From Perilla frutescens (lineage: Eukaryota > Streptophyta > Magnoliopsida > Lamiales > Lamiaceae), in assembly GCA_026008535.1 (NCBI GenBank), contig BRKX01000004.1, positions 29,764,501 to 29,828,500 of the forward strand: 64,000 nt of DNA. The letters run 5' to 3'. The notes beneath the pieces were generated by a model. The model was given only the letters and a program-made list of their open reading frames with translations, was not told the DNA's origin and made no database searches. Shown here one piece after another: positions 46,493 to 57,888 of this stretch (the stretch's first letter is position 1; each line of letters opens with the position of its first letter). The translations under genes were made by a program, and so were the position numbers.

Positions 46493-46507
46493 CCCGCTCT
46501 GATACCA
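46493..46507 (-). other. Primer binding site of element E
   Basis: TGGTATCAGAGCGGG on the minus strand, a perfect initiator-tRNA-Met site, two bases from the LTR end. Confidence 0.95.
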
Positions 46508-46509
46508 GT

Positions 46510-47956
46510 TGTTGGGGTTTTTTCGAATTAAACCACCGCAGGACCATTTGGTTGTTCATTAATCCGTGTTCATGCAAATCATAATTTTATGTAACATGCA
46601 TGTTTATCACAGTCTAATAAAAAAGCATGCAAAGCAGATTCGAATCTAATAAAGCGAAAAACATAGAAACGAATCTACTTACAAATCGATAGACGGTCTG
46701 TGGACAAGATTACAGATCTAATCTTGTTGTTGAATGAGCACAGTAATGGCGCCACCTATGACCTCAAAATCGTGCGCCACAGTATTCCACTTCAAGATCT
46801 TCTGTTGTATTCCCGGACTGTATCTAGATTCAGAGTGGGCTGAAATCTACTAGATAGAATTGTGAAATCTATGGATAACTTTGAGAGACTAAGAGGGGCT
46901 GATTTCCTATGAATAACATCATCAAAATTTCGTGCCCCCCTCCCCTTATATATAGGGAGGGGCGAAATTTCATGTGTCCAGCCCTAATGGGCTTGGGCCT
47001 CTATCTCAAGTTCAATATCCAGTCCACTATCAGTCAATTGGGCCACAACAGGGATCTAGAAGAATATTAAATTGGCCCACTAATTTATTTAATATCCAAT
47101 ATTCAATAAACCTAGGATATAATTAAATAAATTAAGTTTTACTTTTATTCCACTAAAGAAGTAAAATTGACCTACCAATTTAATACATATTTACGAATAT
47201 GCTTTCTCCTTTAGTCCAGCCATTCCCCGTGTTTAAGATATAATGTTCATTAATTAATTATGTAAGCCTCTGACAGCTATAATTAATTAACATCTAAAAC
47301 CTTGAGTAGTACCACACAAGCTTTATTCATGTACGGAATAAATTCCACCTGCAGGGTTTCAACATAAACTTGTGCTTCCTCAAGAGAACATCATCAAGCT
47401 GGCACACCAGGACACGGTGCTCATGCATACTGCTCGAGACATCATGTATACATTGTTATTACCCAAAATATCGAATTCGATCTACGAAAAGATCTCATTC
47501 ATTGATAAATCAAAGTAACAAACAACGCACACATATGCTCGTCAATATCACATGAGTTCAGAACCCGAACTCTGTGGATCTTTATTCTCTCAGTAACTGG
47601 GTCAGAGACAGAGAATAGTATCCTATCGTGATCCTCCTCAATACACTAACGAGTGTACTAGAATAATCAGTTAGTCAAGATAAACTAACTTATCAGATTA
47701 TTCTACGGTGTACCGATGGTGTGTTCAAGACCATCTAAGCCGTGATCCTTTAATATGTTACAAGGTTCTAATGATATGATCTTACTGTGTGACTCCCCAC
47801 ACCATATCATCTACAATGTAAGTATATGGAACATTGCATAAAACAATTATAGAACATAATCTAAATGCAAACAGTGACTGCAATAACTTTCATTTCATAT
47901 CATCATATCATCAGAAAAGTATACAAAGACAAGTCTTCCAGTATACAAAACTAACA
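46510..47956 (-). repeat. 5' LTR of element E
   Basis: 1,447 bp, TGTTGG...CTAACA. Drives element E on the minus strand; see the TATA entry. Confidence 0.95.
46947..46954 (-). promoter_or_regulatory. TATA box of element E 5' LTR inside an inverted repeat
   Basis: TATATATA lies in a 10-bp loop between CCCCTCCC (46937-46944) and GGGAGGGG (46955-46962), perfect complementary arms. The same structure is perfect in solo LTR G (53003-53028). Confidence 0.65.
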
Positions 47957-48839
47957 CGAAGACCCTTCATACTTATACAATCAAAGCACAACAATAACTA
48001 TAACCTTACACGTGTTCACAGTTTAGAGTTACCCCACCTTAAGAGACGCTTTCACAATTTCTCAACCTTTGAAATACTCCTTTGCCGCTAACAAGTTGTC
48101 CACCTCGAGCCACAACACGTCACCTAGCACCCTTTTAATCATCTTTTCATTTTAGATGTCGAGTTATTCAATTAAATCATAATTTAGACCAAACTCATAC
48201 TATACTTTGCTTTAAAGTCTTCAAACATTTCCACATACACAACCATGGATATACAAGCTCATACTATGATTTTGGACTCAAAATACACATTAAAGCTCTT
48301 TGAAGCATTTGATCGAACATGTTACGGGCACACATTTAAACCACATGCTCATAACTCATTTTAAATCCTTTAGACCCAACATTTGAAATACAAACACCTT
48401 CACCCTAGGGCTCTAACATACATGAAACTCAACCCCATACAACCCTCATAACATCTCCTTACAAATATCAACAAAATAAAGGGAAATTAGGGCAAAAATC
48501 CAAACCCTAGCAACAATGAACCATAGGAATTAGATATAACTTCACATATAGCCTCAAGGAGGTAAATAAATCATATGTTTGAGATGTCAAAGCAAGAGAA
48601 TCAATAAAATTGAAAACCCTAATTTTGGATAACAAACCCTAGGTTTGACTCAACAAGGAATGAGTGTTTAAATCACCAAGATGAAGAGGTATGAAGTTAC
48701 CTTACTTGATGGAGGATGATGGAAGGATCCACTCCAAAATTTCAAGAATTTGTAGAGAGAAGGGGGAGGAAAATCGCCCAAAGAAAAGAAAGAAATGAGG
48801 AAGAAATGAGCAAGTGTGGTATTTATAGGTAGGAAAGTC

Positions 48840-48985
48840 CCTGGACCCGCGCGACCGCGCGCCTCCCGCGATCGCGCGAGGGGGCTCTCGGCCTAGGCTC
48901 CCCGTAGGCGCGCGCCTCGCCCACGCCCCGCGGGCGCGCAGCCTCCCGCGGCCGCGCACCACCCCGCGGGCGCGTGGTGTGCCCC
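48840..48985. other. GC-rich CpG block in solo LTR F2
   Basis: About 145 bp of CGCG, GCGCGC and CCGCGG words in otherwise AT-rich DNA. Frames across it are Arg/Ala/Pro-rich and an artefact of composition. Similar blocks occur in element D at 52235-52430 and 61137-61280. Confidence 0.7.
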
Positions 48986-49269
48986 ATTCAACCCCTGACT
49001 CTATTTTAAAACGACTTAGCGTTAGGGTGTTCAAGGTTTTGGCAAACAAAATTCAATGCAATAACATTCATTCATTATCATATAACTCGACACTTTAGTA
49101 TTAAAATTCAAACTGTGCTATGACGTATCGGCTCGAGTGAGACAACCTGCAATAAAACAACGGTATAACATACAAACATACTCACATGATTAATATTCAA
49201 CAATATCAATTCAAAATCATTTTACTAAAATTATGATTTATAATTTAGCAAAAGGGTCAGGGTATCACA

Positions 49270-49794
49270 CATCCCAAATGCGCATTTTGCGGGATTCAGC
49301 TTCATATTATAGCGGTGAAGGATTTCAAATGTTCGGCAGAGATGATCAACGTGATCTCTAGGTCTAGGGGACTTTACGAGTATGTCGTCAATATAGACTT
49401 CGATACTTTCCCTGATTAATTCTTCAAACATTCGGTTCACCAGCCTTTGGTAGGTTGCACCTGTATTTTTTAGTCCAAAGGGTATAACTTTATAACAAAA
49501 CATACCTCGATGGGTGATGAAGGTGGTTTTTTCTTGGTCTTCTGGATGCATAAGAATCTGGTTGTATCCTGAGAAGGCGTCAATGAAGCTCATCAGCTCA
49601 TGTCCAGCTATTGCATCCACTAATGCATCGATATGAGGTAAGGAGAATGAGTCCTTCGGGCAGGCCCTGAAATCTATGCATAGCTTATTTTTGCCATTCT
49701 TTTTCTTTACTATCACGATATTGGCTAGCCACTCGGGATACTGTACTTCTCTAATGTGTCCATGTTTGAGTAGCTTATTGACCTCTTCATCCAC
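49270..49794 (-). pseudogene. Element C reverse transcriptase, N-terminal half
   Basis: HGHIREVQYPEWLANIV, DSFSLPHIDALVD, FIDAFSGYNQI (first catalytic Asp present), MPFGLKNTGATYQ-like IPFGLKN, and VYIDDILVKS, where catalytic YVDD is YIDD. It ends at KLNPAKCAFG, where F2 is inserted. The ACPKDSFSLPHID motif is typical of Tat and Athila elements. It is open within this half, so the damage here is mostly the insertion. Confidence 0.9.
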
Positions 49795-49830
49795 AATTTT
49801 GTTTCGTTTGGCTGTGAACTTTCGTCTTTT

Positions 49831-50964
49831 TTATTTCATCGGGGTCTTGTCTGGATCAACCTGCAATTTATGTGTTATAACTGAGGGTTCGATACCTATC
49901 ATGTCTTTGAAAGACCATGCAAAATAGTCATGATGTTTGATGAGGATTTTTATTAGTTGTTCTCGTATCTCAGCAGTGAGCCTCGATCCGATTTTCACTT
50001 TGTGGTCAGCAAAATTGGGATGTATTTGAATTTTGTCGAGATCTTCCACCTCGGGTTCTTCATAGTTGCGATTTTCAGTACTGGTTGAAGATGATCCGGT
50101 CTCGATTTGGTTGATCTCCATATCTCCTTTTTGTTTAAAAGTGGAGACGTAACATTCTCAAGCTGTTATTTGTTCACTTCGGACTTCACGAACTCCCCAA
50201 GGTATAGGGAATTTCATGAGCTGGTGGTAGGTTGATGGCACTGCTCGGAGTTCGTGGATCCAAAGTCTCCCCATTATGACATTGTAGGCTGAAGGAGCAT
50301 CGATTACTTGGAATTTGGTGAAGATGTTCATTCCCTTGATATATGTGGGAAGTGTGATTTCACCCATTGTGGCTTTTTGTTCTCCGCTGAACCCGATTAA
50401 GGTAGTTGATCTTTTAATGATTTCAATTTCTTTTACCTTCATGCCTTTTAATGTACTAAAAAAGATCACGTTGCAGGAACTCTCATTATCTATAAGAACC
50501 CACTTAATCAAACAATTATAAATTAATAAGGAAATTACTAGTGCATCATGGTGAGGGTGTGAGAGATCGGAAGCTTCTCTGTTGGTGAAATTGAGGGTGA
50601 CGAGGTCGTCTAGTTTAGCATGTCTGGGGATGTTTTTGTTATACTTTATCGAACAACAATGTCTCTTTGCCAAGGAATGTGAAATTCCGCTCACTTCTGA
50701 GCCTCCTGTTATATAGTTCAGAATGCGATCGACCCTCGGGGGTTCGGGCGGCTGCATTTCATTTTTATTTTTCCTTCGTGACCTGGTTTCTTTTGCTTTT
50801 GGAGTCAGGAGATCTGTGAGAAATCCTCGTTTTAAGAGCTCCGCGACTTTGAGTCTCAGGGTGATGTATTTATCTATCTTGTGTCCATGGTCATTGTAGA
50901 ACTCACAGAATTTGCTCCTATCACGTTCATTGTCTGGGGCTTTCATATTCACGGGCCATTTCAC
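49831..50964 (-). pseudogene. Element C protease and gag C-terminus
   Basis: A frame at 50964-50158 starts with the end of gag, including CEFYNDHGHKIDKY, a degraded CX2CX4HX4C knuckle. It continues with the aspartic protease: WVLIDNESSCNVIF near 50490, where the active-site D-T/N-G has become DNE, then GFSGEQKATMGEITLP and YNVIMGRLWIHEL. A stop at 50158 separates this from the linker frame 50121-49831, which leads into RT after another stop at 49831. Confidence 0.85.
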
Positions 50965-52019
50965 GTTCTGACCGAATCCCTTGAGGTCTATGACTACTTC
51001 AGATGGCGATATGCAGAGGCTATACTCTGGGAGTCTTCTATCGATTTGAGGTTCTTGACCTCGCCTATTTCACAGGTCAAATTGCGGGTTTCATGGATAA
51101 GGATCTGTTCTGAATCTATCTGTGATGTTACTTCTTTGCTCTTTTCTTGGATGCTCATTCCTAGTACGAGATCTGAATGAGTTTGTTTCATCTTCCTCCT
51201 ATTTGATTTGAGCCCAAGCTTTAGCGAGCATGTCTTCCATTATTTTGTAGGGATATTTGGTTAACTCCTTGTAGAGATCGGAGTCTCTCTTGAGGCCTTT
51301 TTTGAAGGCTGAGATTGTGGTGTCGATGTTGTAGCTGGGGATCGATACCTTTTCTCTGTTAAATCTTCCGACGATGCTTCACAGGGGCTCTTCCATCTTA
51401 TGCACGACTATGTACAGGTCGTCAGCGCATTTTTCAATCTTGCGGCTACTGGTGAATTGTTCGACGAAGAGGTCGTTAGCTAGGCGAATGATGAGATCGT
51501 TGCACTGGGTACGTTGATAAACCATTGGAGTGCTGGGCCGAAGAGGCTGGATCCGAAGCCTTTACACATGCTGGCTTCTCGGGCATGACGGGGTATCTTA
51601 GTGGTGAACATTCTTTGTTTATATTGGGCGACATGGTCGTCAGGGTCGGATGCGCCATCAAACAGCTTCATGTTTGGAAAGGTGAATTTTGGGGGCATCT
51701 CTACGAGGCTGATCTCGTTGTTGAATGGGGAATCTGCAAAGCTTGTTGGTGCAGACTTCCTAATAGGAGCAGGGACTCCCGGAATTTGGGTTAGGATGTC
51801 TTCCAATTGCTGATCTTCTTCTCGACCTCAGATTCCGATCCTGGTTCATAATCTTCAATTCCAGGAGGGAGTCTTAGGGGGAAGTCTTCTTTTCCCTTGC
51901 CCTTTAACGAGGGTTCTTTTCTTGTACCTGCATTGAGATGGTTAGTTAACTCATGTGTCGAGTTTAGAAGTACCTACTCTCGGAGTTCATTTGACATGAG
52001 AGTTTGTTTGGTGTTTATT
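50965..52019 (-). pseudogene. Element C gag, main part
   Basis: LFDGASDPDDHVAQYKQRM near 51660 and FGPALQWFINVPSATISSF near 51530 are the conserved capsid signatures of Tat/Athila gag (retrotrans_gag). After a stop at 51480 it continues in frame with KKGLKRDSDLYKELTKYPYK near 51290, with more stops. Upstream to 52019 the frame is basic/acidic linker. The N-terminus lies beyond element D at 63261-63470. No working product is possible. Confidence 0.8.
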
Positions 52020-52576
52020 TGTGGTGTTTTGTTGCATGATTTTTTACGTTTCATTTGTATTTCCTAGTATTTCGATCTAGTTTATCTTTAGGTTTTGTGT
52101 GATTTTCTTCTCTTATTGCTCTTCCAGTGGAATAAGCCAAGTTTTGGAAAACTTGAGCTATTGTACGCAAAATCTTGATTTTTAGGTAATAAGGTGGCAA
52201 GGAGTGAAGAAGAAAACCCAAGAGATATACCCGGAAGGAGGAGCCAGGGGCCCCGGGGCCGACCAAGCCCCGCGGCCGCGCATCATGAGGACTAATAGAC
52301 CCCCGCAGCCGCGCAAGTCCCGCGCCCGAACGAGGGTGCTCTCGGCGGAGACAACCCACGGTCGCGCAGCTCCCCGCGGGGGCGCGCATTCCAGACTTTC
52401 ACGGGCGCGTGGTGCATCGCATGCACGCGAGTTGCCCTGTTCCTCCCGATCGACGCCATTGTGCACTCATCTCTCGCCCCTTCTTGGTTTGGCAACAAGT
52501 AACAAGTATCATATCCTTCTTCCTCTATCTTTTGGCATGATTCTTGAGCCACCCTAATCTAAGCACTAGGGAATAG

Positions 52577-54022
52577 TGTTGGGGTTTTTTCGAATTAAAC
52601 CACCGCAGGACCATTTGGTTGTTCATTAATTCATGTTCATGCAAATCATAATTTTATGTAACATGCATGTTTATCACAGTCTATACAAAAAGCATGCAAA
52701 GAAGATTCGATTCCAATAAAGCGGAAGACATAGAAAATGAATCTACTTACAAATTGATACACGGTCTGTGGACAAGATTAAAGATCTAATCTTGCTGTTG
52801 AATGAATACAGTAGAGGCGCCACCTATGTCACACACGGCCACTGCACAATTCCACTCCAAGATCTTCTGTTGTATTCCCGGACTGAATCTAGATTCAGAG
52901 TGGGCTGAAATCTACTAGATAGAATTGTGAAATCTGTGGATAACTTTGAGAGACAAAGAGGGGCTGATTTTCTATGAATATTATCATCAAAATTTCGTGC
53001 CCCCCCTCCCCTTATATATAGGGAGGGGCGAAATTTCATGTTCCAGCCCTACTGGGCTTGGGCCTCTATCTCAAGTTCAATATCCAGTCCACTATCAGTC
53101 AATTGGGCTACAACAGGGATCTAGAAGAATATTAAATTGGCCCACTAATTTATTTAATATCCAATATCCAATAAATCTAGGATATAATTAAATAAATTAA
53201 GTTTTACTTTTATTCCACTAAAGAAGTAAAACTGACCTACCAATTTAATACATATTTACGAATATGCTTTCTCCTTTAGTCCAGCCATTCCCCGTGTTTA
53301 AGATATAATGTTCATTAATTAATTATGTAAGCCTCTGACAGCTATAATTAATTAACACCTAAAACCTTGAGTAGTACCACACAAGCTTTATTCATTTACA
53401 GAATAAATTCCACCTGCAGGGTTTCAACATGAACTTGTGCTTCCTCAAGAGAACATCATCAACCTAGCGCACCAGGACACAGTGCTCATGCATACTGCTC
53501 GAGACATCATGTATACATTGTTATTACCCAAGATATCGAATTTGTTCTACGAAAAGATCTCACCCATTGATAAATCAAAGTAATAAACAACACACACATA
53601 TGCTCGCCAATATCACATGAGTTCTGAACCCGAACTCTGTGGATCTTTATTCTCTCAGTAACTGGGTCAGAGACAGAGAATAGTATCCTATCGTGATCCT
53701 CCTCAGTACACTAACTAGTGTACTAGAATAATCAGTTAGTCGAGATAAACTAATTTATCAGATTATTCTACGGTGTACTGATGGTGTGTTCAGGACCATC
53801 TAAGCCGTGAGCTCTTTAATACATTACAAGGTTCTAATGATAAGATCTTACCGTGTGACTCCCCACACCATATCATCTACAATGTAAGTATATGGAACAT
53901 TGCATAAAATAATTATAGAACATAATCTAAATGCAAACAGTGACTGCAATAACTTTCATTTCATATCATCATATCATCAAAAAAGTATACAAAGACAAGT
54001 CTTCTAGTATACAAAACTAACA
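52577..54022 (-). mobile_element. G: solo LTR of the E/H copia family
   Basis: 1,446 bp, TGTTGG...CTAACA, flanked by AATAG (52572-52576 and 54023-54027). The D right LTR is the empty site. Near-identical to the element E LTRs in the same orientation, with the TATA palindrome intact. Arose by insertion of a full element and LTR-LTR recombination. Confidence 0.93.
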
Positions 54023-54174
54023 AATAGGGATTTATCCACCCTAAACCTAGCTTTGGATTTTTCTTCGACAAAATCCTCCCCAAAATCCCTCTCATTTAAT
54101 GCTCCATCACCATCATCTTACCACCACCTTTTCTCTCTCCTACCACCATACCTCTCATCATATCCATCTATCAA

Positions 54175-54190
54175 CTCTCTCTCTCTCTCT

Positions 54191-54228
<38 letters not shown>
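54175..54228. repeat. CT microsatellite in element D left LTR
   Basis: (CT)n with a few TTT interruptions. The counterpart in the right LTR (62053-62088) is shorter and pure. Ser/Leu-rich frames across it are artefacts. Confidence 0.9.
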
Positions 54229-54235
<7 letters not shown>

Positions 54236-55353
54236 GTATCTCTCCCCTCTCTCTCATATCTATTGGGGATTTTGGGGATTCATTACATCATCTACCATTC
54301 TATTCACTCTCACCACTCTATCCTCTCTACCATCATCTCTATTTTCTCTACACACACACTACACACACTAAATCTCTACACCACCATTTCTAACCATTCA
54401 CACCATCACCTTCATCTAAGAGAAGAGGAGAAAAGGAAGAGCAAATGGATCGAACCAAGGGAGACGGAGAAGAGACGAGACGGACCGACGATGAGCCATC
54501 CGTGTAAGCTAAGCTCAGAGGAGGTTTATCTAGTATTTTATTTATATTTCTTAGATGTTTTGTGGAGATTTGTTCCAAACTCTTTAAGGATATATAATAT
54601 TGTAGTAGTTATTGTTGTTTGCATTTGATTTATGAAATAACTTTCTTCTATGATATATGTGTTGTTTTAATCATGTTTAGTGGCTAATCTCTCTATTAGG
54701 GGGTAGAGGATCGATGTGGTTTTGATCTATGCTTGCTCTTGTAGATTATTGTTGTTGGAATCGTGCTTTTTCATGTTTAGGTACTTGATCACTACATGCA
54801 CATTGATAGGATTTAGAGGAGTCTTGATTGTGAATCTAAATCCGGAAATTGGTTCCTTCGACATTAGGTGGATGGGGTTCCTATGCCTAATATGTCAATC
54901 TTGCTTATACGATATAGCTAAGAGATGTTTAACGGATAGACGGTGATAGTAATGGAAGTTAAAGTAATCGAAAGGGTCTATCGTATTTGTGAGAATAACA
55001 TTATCAACTTGAATAAAGCATAGTGATAAAACCATTGAGAGAATCTACACCCTAATACCTTAATCCAACTTATTTCCTCCAATCTTAATTTAATTTGTGT
55101 TTTTGCATTTAATTGTCTTGCTTTATTGTCTATTTTGAATTCCTAGCATAATCATCATCAAGCCCCTTGTTAAAATGTTTAGATTTTATTTTAGTTGTTT
55201 AGTTAAAAGCATGTGTAGCCTTTAGATCATTCTTTTCTATAAAGTCTTTCTTGAGAGATCGACTCGGGTTAAGCCTTTAAAAGCATGTGTAGCCTTTAGA
55301 TCATTCTTTAGTTGTTTAGTTAAAAACATGTGTAGCCTTTAGATCATTCATTC

Positions 55354-55367
55354 GTTGCCGGGGAAGG
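55354..55367 (+). other. Primer binding site remnant of element D
   Basis: GTTGCCGGGGAAGG matches the 3' part of the usual Athila primer site (TGGCGCCGTTGCCGGGGA). The TGGCGCC part has been replaced by a rearranged LTR end. Confidence 0.65.
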
Positions 55368-55538
55368 CTTTTTAAAGTAATTTTCTTTTGGTGCTATACT
55401 TGCTTTTGTGTTGTTTGAAATTGTGAATTTGTCATTGTTTAAGCGTTTGTGTTGTTGTCTAAATTAGTTTTTGTGTTTATGTCCTTTTGTTTGGCTTCGA
55501 TATCTCTTTCCGCAAGGTACGTTTGATCTCTGTTTTGT

Positions 55539-57054
55539 TTGTGTTTGTGTTTGCTAGGGAGGCGAAGCCTCAATCGGAGATTAGGCCCTGTGTTTGACGA
55601 TATCCATCGACCAAGGAGATTCGACATGTTTGAGTGGGAAAGAGAGATTGAAGCTAATCCCCTCAACAATCCTGAAAATGCCAATGAGGCTAGGAACATG
55701 AGAGACTTTTCTCGTTTCGTGATTGGGGCATCGACTTCTTGCATAGTTCTTGGTGAGGCCGCACGGAACTACGAGTTGAAGAATATCCACTTTAGCCAAC
55801 TTCCCTCATTCTACGGGATGCCGGCCGAAGATGCTTTGAACTTTATCCATGAGTTCTATGCCATTGTTCAAAACTTTCCTGTACAAGGTTTAAATGAAGA
55901 TCAATTGAAGAGGAGGTGTTTTCCTTACACCTTGAAGGATCGAGCCAAGACATGGTTCATGTCTCTTCCCGGTCAATTCATTGGGCAATTGGAATGCCGT
56001 CTACAAGAAGTTCATGGCCAAGTACTATTACAATCAAAAGACCCAAGACTTGAGAGCTCAAATAGTTACTTTTACCCAATCTCCGGGTGAATCATTTCAT
56101 GAAGCTTGGGATCGATTTAGAGTTCTTCAACAACAATGCCCGCACCACCATCTCGCACCCGAGTTGCTCAACCAATTCTTCTACGATGGGCTTTCACAAA
56201 ATTTCCAATATATGGTGGACAATGCATCGGGAGGAGACATTGGAGGCCGCACCGCTGAGGATGTCTCAAACATTTATGAGACCATGGCCACTATTTCTCA
56301 ACAAAAGAGTGCTAGGGGGAAGAGAGCTTCGGTCAATGAAGCCAATCTTAGTTATGATGTGACAAAACAACTTGCCGAGTTGACTAGGTAAGTAGAGATG
56401 CTTCGAACCTCTGAGAGACCACCCCAACAAGCGATGACTATTGAGACTTGTGGGATTTGTGGAGAGTATGTCCATGGGGCCAACTTGTGCTAAAGGTTGA
56501 TTGAGCCGGAGTTAAGCGAAGAGGCTCATTTCCATGCTCTGTAAGAGCAAGTGCATGATCTCCAAGGCTTCCAACTGCGCCAACAATACAACCCCTAATC
56601 TCAAACATACAATCCGGGGTGGAGAAATCATCCGAATTTCTCTTGGAAACAACCTTAACAACCTCCTCAACCACCACAACAACTGCCTCCACCTCAACAA
56701 GCCGGAGGTGGCCAAGCTCCATCTTATCCGAGGCCGCAACAATATCTGGCCCAACCTAATCAACCACCTAGGCCGACATTGCAATACACATTGCAATCCT
56801 TCATTCAAGCCACACAACAAAGATTTGAATCCGTTGCGGCTTCCGTGAAGAGAATTGAGACTCAAGTAGGCCAAATAGCCAGGACCGTTGGAGAGTTGGC
56901 CAAGCAAGCAAAGCCGGGCAAGTTGCCAAGCCAACCGGAGCAAGCTCAAGCCATTACCGTGCTTAGAGGGGGAAAGGTGATAGACAACAAGGTTGGGGAG
57001 TCAAGCCCAACCAAGGAGGTTGAAAAAGAAGATGAGACTCCTTCACAACAATAA
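55539..57054 (+). pseudogene. Element D gag (Athila type)
   Basis: ARNYELKNIHFSQLPSFYG near 55770, RCFPYTLKDRAKTWFMSLPG near 55915 and ESFHEAWDRFRVLQQQCPHH near 56090-56150 are the classical Athila/Tat gag capsid motifs. One extra base near 55985 shifts the frame between FIG and NWNAVY. Further stops are at 56389 and in a Gln/Pro-rich section 56580-56760. A degraded knuckle (CGICGEYVHGANLC) is near 56450. The C-terminal part (to 57052) has a coiled-coil-like segment, SVKRIETQVGQIARTVGEL. An intron-like CAAG|GTACG...TTGCTAG precedes the start, so the true start is uncertain. Confidence 0.85.
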
Positions 57055-57081
57055 AAGGAGTCCGAGAAAGATAGGAAAGAA

Positions 57082-57858
57082 GTGAAGAAGCCCACACTCC
57101 ACAAGGCTACCAATCTTTACAACCCTCCAATTCCATTTCCAAGCCGGTTGAGGAATGAGAAACAAGACACTCAATTTCAAGAGTTCTATAAACTCCTATC
57201 CAAGGTGAACGTCAATCTTCCACTCCTTGATGTCATCCGAAATGTGCCGGTCTATGTCAAGTTCTTCAAGGAACTCGCTTCAAAGAAGAAGAAGTTTGAG
57301 GAGGATGAGAAGATTGAAGTGTCCGAAGTGGCTAGTTCAATCCTACAACATCAACTACCACCCAAGCTCCATGATCCAGGTAGTTTTATTCTTAAAATTA
57401 CTTTGGGAAATGGTAAAGAAGCATGTGGTATGCTATATTTGGGAGCCGGAATTAATTTGATGCCTTACTCTATTTATAAACAATTAGAGTTAGGTGAATT
57501 GAAACCAACTAGAATGTGTCTACAATTGGTGGATAGGTCCGTGAGATATCCTAGGGGAATAATAGAGGAGATTCTAGTTAAGGTTGGTGGATTGATCATA
57601 CCGGTTGATTTTGTTGTATTGGATGTGGGTGATGTGAAAGAAACGGGTAAAGAACACACTCTTTTCCTAGGTAGACCTTTTATGGCTACAACAAACACCT
57701 TGATTGATGTTAAAAATGGAACTTTAAAAAAGTCGGTGTTAGGAGAAACCGTGTCATTTTCCGTACATGAAAACAAGGTTATTCCCGTCTCCTCATTTGA
57801 GGAAAATTGTTCTTACATTGATGCTATTAATGTCTTGGCCGAGGAGGTTTTCTTGTAG
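57082..57858 (+). pseudogene. Element D protease region
   Basis: FQEFYKLLSKVNVNLPLLDV (57175), the GSFILKITLGNGKEACGMLY core and INLMPYSIYKQLELGELKPT (57450). In Athila proteases the active site reads CDLGASINLMP; here it is LYLGAGINLMP, so the catalytic Asp is replaced by Tyr. FLGRPFMATTNTLIDVKNG near 57670 closes the domain. It is a 258-codon open stretch between stops, followed by TAG at 57856. Inactive as a protease. Confidence 0.87.
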
Positions 57859-57888
57859 GAAATATGTGCTCCTTGGAGGAGTGAAACC

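Larger units (their letters stand above)
38578..47956 (-). mobile_element. Element E: nearly intact Ty1/copia
   Basis: LTRs 38578-40023 and 46510-47956 (1,446 and 1,447 bp), TGTTGG...CTAACA, flanked by CGAAG (38573-38577 and 47957-47961). Canonical tRNA-iMet primer site, 2.4-kb leader, one 1,316-codon gag-pol frame with three stops, and purine tract. The LTRs differ by only about 2 percent by eye, so insertion was recent. Same family as H and G. Confidence 0.95.
37659..49269 (+). mobile_element. F2: solo LTR of the F family, split by element E
   Basis: TGTAACGCCCC at 37659, GGTATCACA ending at 49269, flanked by CACCC and CATCC (one mismatch). Without element E it is about 2,227 bp, longer than F1. 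The extra length is mainly 48380-49000, which includes a GC-rich block. It splits the RT of element C. The element E break is at 38577/47957. Confidence 0.82.
52025..55350 (+). repeat. Left LTR region of element D, containing solo LTR G
   Basis: 52431-52571 and 54028-55280 align with the right LTR from 61760. 52025-52430 does not, and includes a GC-rich block (52235-52430). The 3' end is rearranged: AARCATGTGTAGCCTTTAG occurs three times (55205-55340) and the LTR terminus plus the first bases of the primer site are gone. Confidence 0.65.

Noticed and set aside
52182..52557. Long Arg/Pro/Ala-rich frames on both strands
   Set aside because: They arise from the GC-rich block and have no family similarity; both strands are open because stop codons are AT-rich.
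54053..54628. 191-codon Ser/Leu-rich frame, repeated at 61931-62329
   Set aside because: Produced by the CT microsatellite and surrounding pyrimidine-rich LTR of element D.
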